Positions 16,158 to 25,618 of a stretch of 64,000 nucleotides of DNA are shown here, one piece after another; the first letter of the stretch is position 1; every line of letters starts with the position of its first letter. Below the pieces are notes generated by a model. That model saw nothing but the letters and a program-made list of their open reading frames with translations. It did not search any database and had not been told where the DNA came from. Origin of the DNA: Eutrophocola sp964629325 (lineage in GTDB: Bacteria; Pseudomonadota; Gammaproteobacteria; Pseudomonadales; Pseudohongiellaceae); the NCBI GenBank assembly GCA_964629325.1, contig CAZVSC010000007.1:1-64000 (forward strand). Direction: 5' to 3'. The position numbers and the translations under genes were made by a program.

Positions 16158-17678
16158 ATGACTCGCAGTAGTAATCTTTCCAAGCAGGACCATTCCGGCA
16201 CCAGCTTCCATCTTGTCGTGCTCACGTTGCTGCTTTGTCTGACTTTTCCCATGCCAGCCTGGACCCAGGCCTCGTCCCAACTTGACCGCCTGGTCTTCGA
16301 TCCCGTACTGATCGAGCCCGATACCGGGCTGGAGATGCCCGCGTACAGGCTGCCCCTGCAGTTGCTGCCCCTGGACGAGAATGGTCAAAACGACCAGGAC
16401 AACGCTGCGGAACAAGACGAGCGAGGCGCCCTGGAAGTCCTGCGCACCATAGACGCCTACCTGGAAGCGGTCACAGCTCTCGAGACAGAATCAGGCCCCT
16501 TTTCCCCAGAGCTCATAGAGCTGCTGATCGATCTTGGCAGCCAGTATCAGCAGGCAGGAGAACATGAGGAGGCCATCGAACTTTTCCAGCGTGCGGAACA
16601 TATCAGCCGGGTGAATAACGGGCTTTACCACCCCGACCAGTATGCCAGTATCGAGAAAATGGTCGACAGCTACATGGCCATGGGAGACGTGGCGAGCGCC
16701 AATGAGAAACAGCGCTATCTGGTTTATCTTAACGAGCAGCATCACGGGGATGCCTCGCCCGATGCGCTGCCTTATGTAGTCAACCTGGCGGATACCGGCA
16801 TGGCTCAGTTCAACCAGGTCATGTCGACGCCGAGACAACCTGTGTTCTCCGTTTCATCTGGCATCGGCCCAGGCCCATCCGGGCGGGGTCCCACACCAAG
16901 GGAAATGGCGTTTGGCAGCCTGTACATGGCCCAGCAAAACTACCTGCGTGCCATCACCACCATGCTCGACAACCGCCAGTATTTTGATCCCGAGCTACTG
17001 GACCTTGAATACCGCTTTCTGGAAACACTATTTCTGCAGGCATTTCGGCAGGCCATTCTGAACGATCCCGACTATTACCTGAGCAACCGCACCACCACCA
17101 CCGGCTCGATGCTGAAAAAAGATTATGCCAGCAGGTTTGCTTCCTACAATTTCAACAGTGGCAAGAATACCTTCGAACGCATCCTCATCTATATCCGCAA
17201 TAACCCGGAAGCCCGCGTGTACCAGTTGATCAACGCCCTGATGGAATACGGCGACTGGTGCATGCTGTTCGGCAGGACGCAATCCGCCATGAGCAAATAT
17301 CGCGAAGCCTATGAGTTGGTGCATGAGATGGGGGTTGAACAGGCTTCGATCGAGCAGCTGTTCCGCCCCGCCATGCCTGTGCATTTGCCGCTGATCACGG
17401 CCAAGCCGAATAGCCGGGAAAAGTTTGGCATCCATGACGAAGCCGAACTGGCGTATGAAGGGTATATCGACATCGCCTTTACCGTATCCAAGTACGGCAA
17501 GGCCAAGAGTTTCGCAACGCTGGCAACCTCCGGAAACGTGACCCGGCAGATCGAGCGTCGTCTTGTGCGCTACCTGAGAAACTCCCCCTTCCGTCCAAGA
17601 TTGGAAGCCGACAACCGTTTTGAATCGCAAAGGGTGGAAGTGCGCTACTACTTTGCCTACGCCGACAACGTTATCTAG
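16158..17678 (+). CDS. Secreted TPR-repeat protein
   Basis: A 506-residue protein with a long signal peptide (about residues 1-40, ending AWTQA) and tetratricopeptide repeats at about residues 110-190 (LLIDLGSQYQQAGEHEEAIELFQRA). A Gly/Pro-rich loop follows at about residue 240. The C-terminal 90 residues resemble a TonB C-terminal-like fold (VTRQIERRLVRYLRNSPFRP ending in VRYYFAYA). The ATG at 16158 follows GGAG; a GTG at 16137 is the alternative. Its stop codon overlaps the convergent pobA stop within CTAG. Probably an envelope adaptor or scaffold protein; no partner is evident. Confidence 0.7.
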   Translation: MTRSSNLSKQDHSGTSFHLVVLTLLLCLTFPMPAWTQASSQLDRLVFDPVLIEPDTGLEMPAYRLPLQLLPLDENGQNDQDNAAEQDERGALEVLRTIDAYLEAVTALETESGPFSPELIELLIDLGSQYQQAGEHEEAIELFQRAEHISRVNNGLYHPDQYASIEKMVDSYMAMGDVASANEKQRYLVYLNEQHHGDASPDALPYVVNLADTGMAQFNQVMSTPRQPVFSVSSGIGPGPSGRGPTPREMAFGSLYMAQQNYLRAITTMLDNRQYFDPELLDLEYRFLETLFLQAFRQAILNDPDYYLSNRTTTTGSMLKKDYASRFASYNFNSGKNTFERILIYIRNNPEARVYQLINALMEYGDWCMLFGRTQSAMSKYREAYELVHEMGVEQASIEQLFRPAMPVHLPLITAKPNSREKFGIHDEAELAYEGYIDIAFTVSKYGKAKSFATLATSGNVTRQIERRLVRYLRNSPFRPRLEADNRFESQRVEVRYYFAYADNVI

Positions 17679-18853
17679 ACCACCTCGTCATAGGGCAGTC
17701 CAACATACTGTTCAGCCATGACACTCAGGCCGGCATCCGTACCGGTATAGAAATCGAGCTCTGAATCCATCAGTTTACGATCAAACTTGCTGCCAAAGTC
17801 ATGCAGCATGTTGGTCATCCACCAGGAAAAACGCTCGGCATGCCAGATGCGTCGCAGGCACAGGGCGGAATACTGTTCTATGGCCTGCGGCCGGTTTTCC
17901 TTGTAAACCTTCAACAGTATCCGGTACAGGTAGTTTACGTCACTGCTGGCCAGGTTCAGTCCCTTGGCACCAGTGGGTGGAACGATATGCGCAGCATCGC
18001 CGACCAGGAACAACCGGCCGTACTGCATGGGTTCACAGATGAAACTGCGCAGCGGCGCGATGCTTTTTTCCAGCGAAGGTCCGGTGACCAGTTTGCCGCG
18101 CACGGATTCCGGCAGCCTGCCGGACAGCTCCTCCCAGAACCGCTCGTCAGACCAGTCCTCGACCTTCTCGTCGAGACTGACATCCACGTAGTAGCGGCTG
18201 CGGGTATGCGAGCGCATGCTGCACAGGAAAAACCCCCTGTCGCTCACGCCGTAGATCAGTTCCTCGTCAATGGGCGGCGTATCCGACAGCAACCCAAGCC
18301 ACCCTACCGGGTAAACTTTTTCATATTCAGTGCGCAGGGATTCCGGAATGCTTTTACGGCTGACACCGTGAAAACCGTCGCAACCGGCAATGTAGTCGCA
18401 ATCTATGCGATGTTGCTGCCCGTCCTTTTCGTATGTCACGAACGGATTGTCCGAATCGGGGTCGTGGATCTGCACGTTCTCCACTTCGTAGTGGATCGGC
18501 GCCCCGCTGGCCTTGCGCGCCTCCATCAGGTCGGCGGTGATTTCGGTCTGGCCGTAAACCACCACCTGCTTGCCGTTGGCGTACTTGTGGAAGTCCACGC
18601 GGCGGATCTCGCCATTAAAGGCAATCTGCACGCCGGCATGGGGCAACCCTTCCCTGTCCATGCGTTCGGCAACCCCGGCTTCACGCACCATGCTGACGAA
18701 GCCCTCCTCGAGCACGCCGGCACGTATGCGGCCCAGCACATAATCCGGGGTAACCCGTTCGAGGATGATGTTTTCGATGCCGGCGTTGTGCAGTAACTGG
18801 CCGAGCAACAGGCCCGACGGCCCGGCTCCGATGATGACAACCTGTGTTTTCAT
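17675..18853 (-). CDS. pobA: 4-hydroxybenzoate 3-monooxygenase
   Basis: A 392-residue FAD/NADPH flavoprotein (family length about 394) that hydroxylates 4-hydroxybenzoate to protocatechuate. The FAD dinucleotide-binding GAGPSG lies at the N-terminus. DYIAGCDGFHGVSR gives the DG motif, and GDAAHIVPPTGAKGLN binds the FAD ribityl/phosphate. The ATG at 18853 starts MKTQVVIIGAG; a longer frame adds seven residues but has no better signal. Protocatechuate would be the substrate for LigAB coded at 8857-10093. No PobR-type regulator lies next to it. Confidence 0.92.
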   Translation of the reverse strand: MKTQVVIIGAGPSGLLLGQLLHNAGIENIILERVTPDYVLGRIRAGVLEEGFVSMVREAGVAERMDREGLPHAGVQIAFNGEIRRVDFHKYANGKQVVVYGQTEITADLMEARKASGAPIHYEVENVQIHDPDSDNPFVTYEKDGQQHRIDCDYIAGCDGFHGVSRKSIPESLRTEYEKVYPVGWLGLLSDTPPIDEELIYGVSDRGFFLCSMRSHTRSRYYVDVSLDEKVEDWSDERFWEELSGRLPESVRGKLVTGPSLEKSIAPLRSFICEPMQYGRLFLVGDAAHIVPPTGAKGLNLASSDVNYLYRILLKVYKENRPQAIEQYSALCLRRIWHAERFSWWMTNMLHDFGSKFDRKLMDSELDFYTGTDAGLSVMAEQYVGLPYDEVV

Positions 18854-19008
18854 AGCATGCTGATTTCGGTTCAAGGGACCAATGCCCTGTCATTGCATAA
18901 CGGGACATTGCCCCGCACCAGCGGGCGAGTATAGCAACGCCGTTTGCCCACGCAAAATGCGGCAGATCAATGAATGGATTGCCGGAGTGGCCGGCCCTGG
19001 CTGTGGAT

Positions 19009-19039
19009 AAAAAAAAGCCGGCCCTTGCGGGCCGGCTTT
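19009..19039 (-). terminator. Terminator of the TonB-dependent receptor gene
   Basis: An 11-bp stem (AAAGCCGGCCC / GGGCCGGCTTT) with loop TTGC (plus-strand reading) is followed by eight T residues on the minus strand. It lies 56 bases after the receptor stop and before pobA. Confidence 0.85.
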
Positions 19040-19094
19040 ACTTACCAAAAAGGGGAATTTTCAGTAAGTCGCGGAGTTCAACTACAACCCCGCA

Positions 19095-22028
19095 TTACAG
19101 TGTGAAATCCCAGGTCAGGCCCAGACGCACGTAGCGCGGGGACTGGAAATAGGACGGGAGACCGAAGGTGGTGGAGGCAATGCCGGATTCTTCATCGGCA
19201 ACTTCATCAACTTCAGTGACTTCATCAGCATCGAACAGGTTAAAGATATCAGCCCTGAAGGTCAGGAGGCTGTTACCCATCTCCATTTCGTACTTGGTGC
19301 CCAGGTCAACATTGACTGTAGAACTGGTGCGGCCAAGGCTGCCACGGGGAGTGAAGACGCCCTGGTTGAAGAACGACTCGGCACCATACAGAGCAGCGAA
19401 GCTGTCTGTCGGATGAACACCGAAGGCGTTCCTTGGACGACCACTCTGGTACTGGGCGGCAAAGTTCACCTGCCAGTTCGGGGTGATGTCATAGGCACCA
19501 AACAGCTTCAGCACATGACGACGGTCGTTCGGCAGGTCGCCGTAGGCACCGTCAACAAGGCCCGGGAAGTCATACAGTGTTGTCAGGCCGGCATCATCCT
19601 GACCATTGTCAGAACGTACCATGCCTTCTGTATTACCGTAGCTGTGCGACCAGGTGTAGATACCCTTCAGGTACAAGCCGCTGGAGAAGTTTTTCTCCAT
19701 GGTCAGGTTAACCGCATGATACGTACGCATCATTTCCGGGAAACCCATTTGCGCTGCAGTGTAGTTGAGCTCTTCGATCACGCCATCACCGTCAACGTCG
19801 TACCAGGTGTTAACGTCGGTACCCGGGTTGGTCAGGATGTAGTGGAACTCACCCGGCAGATTGGCCGCGGCATCGATGGTTACGTCTTCGATGCCCTGGC
19901 CAAGGTCACGGTATACGTAGCTGATAGAACCGACCCAGTCATCGAACACTTCGCTTTCGTAGCCAATGATGAACTCATCCTGGTACATCGGCTCGATACC
20001 GGTGTCGATGGTTTCACGAACGTCAGGTACTGTACCGTCGCTGTACACGTTGGTGTCACCAATTTTCGGACCCAGGGCGACGCTGCCGTCAGCCTGGATT
20101 GCACCACCCAGCTGGTACCATTCTTCAGTGAAGAACTCGGCACCGGACAGGCGGATGTTGGTGTTTGAAGCGATCGGCAGATGGTAGCGGCCGAAGTTGG
20201 CGAAGGCCTTGGCAGATCCGTCACCGAACACGTCCCAGGCTATACCGATACGCGGTGCATACTGGTCAGTGATCTTGATAAAGGTTTCGTCAGCGGCATT
20301 GCGGTTGTCGAAACGCTCGTTACGGATACCAATACGCATGGTGATGTTGTCAGTAACAGTCCACTCATCCTCGATGTAGATGGATTCCTGGAAAGTACGG
20401 AAACGACCGCCGCCTTGCAGCTTGCGCAGACGAACAATCTCAGTGACGCCGGCAGGAACGATGGCGCCATTGTTCAGGCTGTCACCCGGTGTGGAGTTGT
20501 AGTAACGATAGTAGTTGTTACCTGAATAGAAGTTGGTGTTTTGAGAGATATTTTCCTCACTGTCCATACCAAAACGGATCAGGTGGCTGTCATTCAGCTG
20601 CCATTCGAAATCGGCACGCCAAATGTCTCGAGAGTCTTCGCCAGCTTCGGGAACCAGGTTGGTCCAGCATCCCAGGTAGGCAAGACCGCCCCCACGAGAG
20701 TCGTAAGCTGCGGGACAAGAAGTATCCGCAGGTGACTGGGTAGTGAGGTTGTATTCACTCTGGCCGGCCAGCAAGGCTACGGTGAAGTTGTCACCGAAGG
20801 TACCAGTGTACTTGAGGATGTGGTTGTCACCACCACGGTCGATAATAGTATCGCCCTGGTTGGCGCCGATAGTATCGGTGGACTCATCCCAGCTGTAAGT
20901 GGTACGAACTTCTGTTCTGGAGTCGGTCCAGCCAGTGTATTCCAGGCTGTGGTTGTCATTGATCAGCCAGTCCAGCTTCACGCCCCAGAACGGGTCGTCA
21001 TCCTTTTCCTTGTAGTAAAGGCTGGAACCGGTGTAGTTGTCGTTTTCTACATCGCGAGCGTTGTAGATAGCATACATGAACAACTTGTCTTCAATGATCG
21101 GACCACCCACAGAGATGAAAGCTTCAGTGGAGTCTGTTTCATCTTTTGAGAAGACCTGGTCAAATTCGCCCGGAGTGTTCGGGTCGGCAACGTCAGGCGC
21201 ACCGCTTTGCAGTGAACCCGGCTGCATGTAGACGCCGGCACGAATATTCCACTCGTTGGTACCACGCTTGGTGACGGCATTCATCACACCGCCGGTAGAA
21301 CGACCAAATTCAGCACCGTAACCGCCGGTTTTCAGCTGTACCTGGTCATAGAACTCGAACGGGATGGTGCTGCCGCCAAGACCGTTACGGAAGTTGGTAA
21401 CGTTCATGCCGTTGATGTAGTACGCATTCTCGGCAACGGAGGCCCCGCCGAAAGAGGCAAAGCCGAAGTTGGTGGAGTAATGTGATGCAGTTTTGAGCTT
21501 ACCGAAAGAGGTATCGCCATAAACTGCGCCAGGCGCCATCAGTGCCACCGCGTTGATATCCCTGGGAACAGGCAGGCGGCCCAGGTCGACGGCAGTAATA
21601 ACAGTAGTGGTTTCAGCACTGGTGGTATCCACCGGAGCGACGACGTCGCCGGTTACCACGATTTCCTGTACACCACCGCCAGACTGCAGCGAGAAGTTGG
21701 CCGGAGTACCCTGACCTACGTTAACTTCCACAGTCTGGACCTGGGAACCCATGCCAGGTGCGGCAACCCGCACTTCATAGGTACCTGTGGCCATACGGGA
21801 GAAACGGAAGTCTCCGGAATCAGAGGTAGTCATGGACCTGGTAGCACCGGTATCCAGGCTGGTCGCAGTGACCGTCGCGTTGGATACGGGACCAGATGCA
21901 CCAGACACCTCACCCACGATGTAGCCATCCACGTTACCCTGGCCATAGCTCGCCACACTTCCGAACATCAGGGAAATGAAAGCAAACAGGCGGGTAAGGC
22001 GGGACCACGAATAAAAGGACTTATTCAT
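19095..22028 (-). CDS. Oar-type TonB-dependent receptor with carboxypeptidase-like domain
   Basis: A 977-residue outer-membrane receptor. It has a signal peptide (about residues 1-29), an Ig-like carboxypeptidase regulatory domain (about 32-120: GYIVGEVSGASGPVSNATV), a TonB-box/plug region (IVVTGDVVAPVD; plug about 130-270) and a long beta-barrel ending YVRLGLTWDFTL. The Oar-like layout suits uptake of large substrates such as peptides or oligosaccharides. The ATG at 22028 follows GGGAG; the upstream in-frame GTG is less likely. A TetR gene diverges 300 bases away and may control it. Confidence 0.9.
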   Translation of the reverse strand: MNKSFYSWSRLTRLFAFISLMFGSVASYGQGNVDGYIVGEVSGASGPVSNATVTATSLDTGATRSMTTSDSGDFRFSRMATGTYEVRVAAPGMGSQVQTVEVNVGQGTPANFSLQSGGGVQEIVVTGDVVAPVDTTSAETTTVITAVDLGRLPVPRDINAVALMAPGAVYGDTSFGKLKTASHYSTNFGFASFGGASVAENAYYINGMNVTNFRNGLGGSTIPFEFYDQVQLKTGGYGAEFGRSTGGVMNAVTKRGTNEWNIRAGVYMQPGSLQSGAPDVADPNTPGEFDQVFSKDETDSTEAFISVGGPIIEDKLFMYAIYNARDVENDNYTGSSLYYKEKDDDPFWGVKLDWLINDNHSLEYTGWTDSRTEVRTTYSWDESTDTIGANQGDTIIDRGGDNHILKYTGTFGDNFTVALLAGQSEYNLTTQSPADTSCPAAYDSRGGGLAYLGCWTNLVPEAGEDSRDIWRADFEWQLNDSHLIRFGMDSEENISQNTNFYSGNNYYRYYNSTPGDSLNNGAIVPAGVTEIVRLRKLQGGGRFRTFQESIYIEDEWTVTDNITMRIGIRNERFDNRNAADETFIKITDQYAPRIGIAWDVFGDGSAKAFANFGRYHLPIASNTNIRLSGAEFFTEEWYQLGGAIQADGSVALGPKIGDTNVYSDGTVPDVRETIDTGIEPMYQDEFIIGYESEVFDDWVGSISYVYRDLGQGIEDVTIDAAANLPGEFHYILTNPGTDVNTWYDVDGDGVIEELNYTAAQMGFPEMMRTYHAVNLTMEKNFSSGLYLKGIYTWSHSYGNTEGMVRSDNGQDDAGLTTLYDFPGLVDGAYGDLPNDRRHVLKLFGAYDITPNWQVNFAAQYQSGRPRNAFGVHPTDSFAALYGAESFFNQGVFTPRGSLGRTSSTVNVDLGTKYEMEMGNSLLTFRADIFNLFDADEVTEVDEVADEESGIASTTFGLPSYFQSPRYVRLGLTWDFTL

Positions 22029-22328
22029 AAATAAAGCTCCCACAATTTTTCCTTGAACAGTTGATGCAAGACTACGACACTTGCACGCTGATTTTTTTTT
22101 GCCAGCAACGCTAAAATAGAACTTCCCCCTTCCCGGCCTGCAAACTGTTATGTCAAACAGCCCATGAGATGAAATTTCCGTTCGATTTTCAGTGTCTTAA
22201 GCAAAGATTTTTCTATTGTTTAAAATTAATTAAACAATGTTCAGTTAAATACTATACACTGTTCAATTAGTTTGTACACATTTTTTTGAATTAAGTAATA
22301 AGTTGTATTAGAAGGGGTTTCTTGCACA
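22029..22328. other. AT-rich divergent control region between receptor and TetR genes
   Basis: These 300 bases lie between divergent genes. The half next to the TetR gene is very AT-rich and contains the dyad and direct repeat listed at 22215-22265. A run of nine T residues lies near 22090. No coding frame was seen. Confidence 0.6.
22215..22265. promoter_or_regulatory. Palindrome and direct repeat, candidate TetR operator
   Basis: A perfect dyad ATTGTTTAA-N6-TTAAACAAT lies at 22215-22238. It is followed by two direct GTTCARTTA copies starting at 22239 and 22261, 22 bases apart, about two helical turns. Position between a TetR gene and its divergent neighbour suggests operator function. Confidence 0.45.
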
Positions 22329-22961
22329 GTGGGACGCAGATCCGACCACACCCAGGAACAGCTTAAAGAGCTGATCATCACGGCGAGTATCAAGCTAATC
22401 ACCGATATCGGGCCCAGTGCCTTCGGTACGCGGGCCATTGCCAAGGAAATCGGCTATTCCTTTGGTACCATCTACCATGTCTACGGAGATCTCGAAACCC
22501 TGCGCTATCACGTCAAGGGCCGGATTCTCGACAACTGGTATGACGATCTGGCCGCCGGCATGGAAGAGGTCGAGGCGAAAGCCCAATACCTGGTCGATAC
22601 CTATATCGACCTGTCCGAGCAGCAGCGCTTCCTCTGGGCCTTTGTATTCGCCTTGCCCAGTGATCCCAAGGAAAATGCCCCGACCTGGTATATCGAAAAG
22701 GTCGAAAGACTGTTTTCCCTGGTCATCAGGGCCTTCTCCCCCATTACCCATAACAGGAAAGAAGCGGAAATCGCCGCCAGAGCCATATGGCCGAGTATTC
22801 ATGGTATTTGCGTACTGGCCATGGCCGGCAAGCTGGATATGGTCAGTTCGGAGAGCCCGAAGGAACTGGCTCACCGCCAGCTGGCGATTTACATGGAAGG
22901 CCTGAAGAGCCTCGACAAGGACAAGGAGCTGTTCAATGCAACAGCGGCAGGTAACGCCTAG
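22329..22961 (+). CDS. TetR/AcrR family transcriptional regulator
   Basis: A 210-residue regulator with an N-terminal TetR helix-turn-helix (residues about 8-55). The helix-turn-helix contains FGTRAIAKEIGYSFGTIYHVYGD, with the usual turn and the aromatic YHVYGD. The rest is a helical ligand-binding and dimerisation domain with a predicted aromatic pocket (RFLWAFVFALP). The start is GTG at 22329 after AAGGGG with a rather long spacer. The gene end overlaps the convergent glycosyltransferase gene by 29 bases. It probably regulates itself and the divergent TonB-dependent receptor through the dyad at 22215. Confidence 0.88.
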   Translation: MGRRSDHTQEQLKELIITASIKLITDIGPSAFGTRAIAKEIGYSFGTIYHVYGDLETLRYHVKGRILDNWYDDLAAGMEEVEAKAQYLVDTYIDLSEQQRFLWAFVFALPSDPKENAPTWYIEKVERLFSLVIRAFSPITHNRKEAEIAARAIWPSIHGICVLAMAGKLDMVSSESPKELAHRQLAIYMEGLKSLDKDKELFNATAAGNA

Positions 22962-25461
22962 CGATCGAATCCCAGCTCAACGGATCCACGAATCGGGCGG
23001 CCGCCTTGCGCATCTTGTCGGCTTTTTCCGGACTGGCCAGCAGGCTTTCGATGGCATCACAGATGGCATCGTAATCATCCAGGATCAGTGCTTCCCTGCC
23101 ATTGGTCACCGGAATTCCCTCTATCCCCTTCGCCGTACTGATCACCGGCACGCCGGCTGCAAAATAATCGAGAATCTTCATGCGCGTTCCGCCGCCTTCA
23201 AGCAGGGGTATGACGGCAAGGTCGGCTGCCGGTAAAACCGGGCTCAGGTCTGCCACGCTGCCCGCAAATATCACCTTTTCATGCAGCGGAAAATCGGGTG
23301 GCTTGCTGCCGATGGCCAGCACGGTGACGTTTACCCCTCTTGCTTCGAGGCGCGGCAGAATTTCCGTGGCCATGACATTGATGGCTTCGAGGTTTGGTGC
23401 GTAACTGTAGGTGCCGTGGTAGACAAGCACTTTGTCCTGCGACGCAATCTTGTAGTGCTTCCTGATATCCATGGGAGTCGCCTGCTGGAAGGCATACAGG
23501 TCGACGCCATGGGGAACCACATGTATCTTTTCGGGTGCCACGCCATCGGCGATCATTTTGTCCCGGTCGTTGGTCGAAACCGCGACGATCCTGTCCGAAT
23601 CTGCACACATTTCGAGTTCGACATCCTTCAGGCTCTGGTAATTCTTCTTGGTGAGCTCCGGCACCTGGTTGCGAATACGCTCGTATTCCACATTGTGCTG
23701 GACCAGCAGAATCTTGCCGCCAAAAAGCGCCCGGGCGTTGCGGCATGGTTTGACGTAGGCGGGAAATTCGGCCTGGTAGGCCCCGACGGGCTTGCGGCTG
23801 GCCAGGTAAATGGTTCTTACCGTGTAGCTCATGTCCGTCAGAGGCAGGTAAAGGAAGCTGTTGCTCCAGGGAAAGCCCTGCTTGATCAGTTTTACATAGG
23901 CCACTGAACTGGGCAGGCAGAAGAACCTGACCCACAGGGGAAACCTGTGGGTCTGCATTTCCCCGTTGGTGAACTGGTAGTAAATCTTGCGGTTATCCGT
24001 GGTGAGCCAGACATCCCTGCCCAACCGCGAGAGCGCTTCCGCAGTGCGTATGATTTTTACCGCGGCACCGTGATCGACGGGAAACAGGTCGGCGCGTGTC
24101 ACCATCAGGATATCCGGTCGCGAGTCCGGCCTTGGAGGACATAGATAGCGCTTGAACAAATTGGCGAGAAGGATCTTGAAGGTGAACGGATGCTCCTGAG
24201 GGGATACCGGTTCGTCAGGCAGCTGGTCTTCCATTGCTTGCCCGTCGGTCTCCTGCGGGTTTTCACTTTCCTCTTGTGCCGGTGCAACCGCTACCGGTTC
24301 TTCGAAGAAGACTGCCAGCCCCGCCTCCTCTGCAGTAGCCTCCGGCTCGCTTTCCACTTCTGCGCCGGGCACTTCGATTTTTTCGGGATATAGGAACAGG
24401 TGCGCTGATTTACGCGGCGCCCTGATAAAGTCCAGTAGCGGCGCGATGGTGGTTGCATAATTCAACGCCGTGCCGGCCAGTTCACGGGCCCCTGCCCGCT
24501 TCCTCTCCAGTACGGCAGGGTCGGCCAGTATTTCACCGAGCAGTGTCTCGAGTTTGGCAGGCGAGTCTATGACCCAGCCAGCATCGTATTGCCGGATTGC
24601 TTCGGACAACTGCACCCAGGGATTGATGATGACGGGTAATCCGCACTCGAGGTATTCCAGCGCCCTGAACGAATGACTGAATTCGCGTTCGGTATTGCGC
24701 TCACCCAGTTCCAGCCCGATATGCGACCGCTGCAGCTCTTCCTGCATACCGGTATAACTGAGCAGGTTTGATTTCGCATCACTGCCGGAAAACCCGGGAT
24801 ACGTGCCCGTAAATTCGACGAACGCCAGGTTTTTATTGCCCCCGGTCAGCCTGTCGAGCTCCAGTCTATAGGCGGAAAAATCACGCCAGGGCCAGTCGAC
24901 ACCCGCATTGACCAGTCGCACCGGCAATCCAGGAGCATCCTTCCATGGCGTCTTGCCCCGGGCGGATATCGGCACTACAGAAATTGGCGCGCGCTCACGA
25001 CAATCGATGCCGGCCTGCAAGAGGTAAGGCAGCAGCAGGTCCGCCTGCCGCCTGTTGCCGACAAGAAAATGATCCGCCTTGCACACCATGCGCATGATGT
25101 AGTCAGTATGTTCAGGAATGGTTTCGGGCTCCTGGTACATCAGCTCCAGGACACGCGGCGCGATGAAATCGAGCACCACCGGCAGGTCGGATGCATACAG
25201 GTGGTCGAGGATTGTCCAGAAACCCGCTATGAGCAGGACGGGATCCTGTTCCTTGATGAACTGCCGCAACTCATCGGACGTGTGATAATGAAAACATCCG
25301 AGGGAGTCCACACGGGACTTTTCCGTGGTATAGGTGGCCTGGATGACTTCGACACCGGCCAGCTCCAGGGCATCGCGAATACCCTGCACCCTGACCTGGT
25401 TGCCCGTGGCAACCTGATCCGGATCCATCGGCGGATCAAGAGTGATATAAAGAACTTTCAT
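22933..25461 (-). CDS. Two-domain glycosyltransferase (tandem GT-B units)
   Basis: An 842-residue protein made of two glycosyltransferase-like halves. Residues 1 to about 345 (start MKVLYITLDPP; later ALEYLECGLPVIINPWVQLSEAI) form one GT-B unit. Residues about 350-430 are an acidic, Glu/Pro/Val-rich linker. Residues about 450-842 form a GT4-type unit with VVPHGVDLYAF, LVYHGTYSYAPNLEAI and the sugar-nucleotide motif GTRMKILDYFAAGVPVIST. Probably acts on the cytoplasmic side in surface glycan synthesis. No other polysaccharide genes lie nearby, so the acceptor is unknown. Confidence 0.85.
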   Translation of the reverse strand: MKVLYITLDPPMDPDQVATGNQVRVQGIRDALELAGVEVIQATYTTEKSRVDSLGCFHYHTSDELRQFIKEQDPVLLIAGFWTILDHLYASDLPVVLDFIAPRVLELMYQEPETIPEHTDYIMRMVCKADHFLVGNRRQADLLLPYLLQAGIDCRERAPISVVPISARGKTPWKDAPGLPVRLVNAGVDWPWRDFSAYRLELDRLTGGNKNLAFVEFTGTYPGFSGSDAKSNLLSYTGMQEELQRSHIGLELGERNTEREFSHSFRALEYLECGLPVIINPWVQLSEAIRQYDAGWVIDSPAKLETLLGEILADPAVLERKRAGARELAGTALNYATTIAPLLDFIRAPRKSAHLFLYPEKIEVPGAEVESEPEATAEEAGLAVFFEEPVAVAPAQEESENPQETDGQAMEDQLPDEPVSPQEHPFTFKILLANLFKRYLCPPRPDSRPDILMVTRADLFPVDHGAAVKIIRTAEALSRLGRDVWLTTDNRKIYYQFTNGEMQTHRFPLWVRFFCLPSSVAYVKLIKQGFPWSNSFLYLPLTDMSYTVRTIYLASRKPVGAYQAEFPAYVKPCRNARALFGGKILLVQHNVEYERIRNQVPELTKKNYQSLKDVELEMCADSDRIVAVSTNDRDKMIADGVAPEKIHVVPHGVDLYAFQQATPMDIRKHYKIASQDKVLVYHGTYSYAPNLEAINVMATEILPRLEARGVNVTVLAIGSKPPDFPLHEKVIFAGSVADLSPVLPAADLAVIPLLEGGGTRMKILDYFAAGVPVISTAKGIEGIPVTNGREALILDDYDAICDAIESLLASPEKADKMRKAAARFVDPLSWDSIARRYLPLLH

Positions 25462-25618
25462 GGAAAATCACGGGAAAAAACAAGCGGGCATGATGCTGTG
25501 CTGGCAAAGGAGTGTCAAGGGAGATAACCTGCCGTCTTGCCAGTGAAATTTTCACCTGATTTCAATTGTTTATGTTGTTTAAAGTTGTAACTTCATCACT
25601 AACCGACATGAAAATTTC

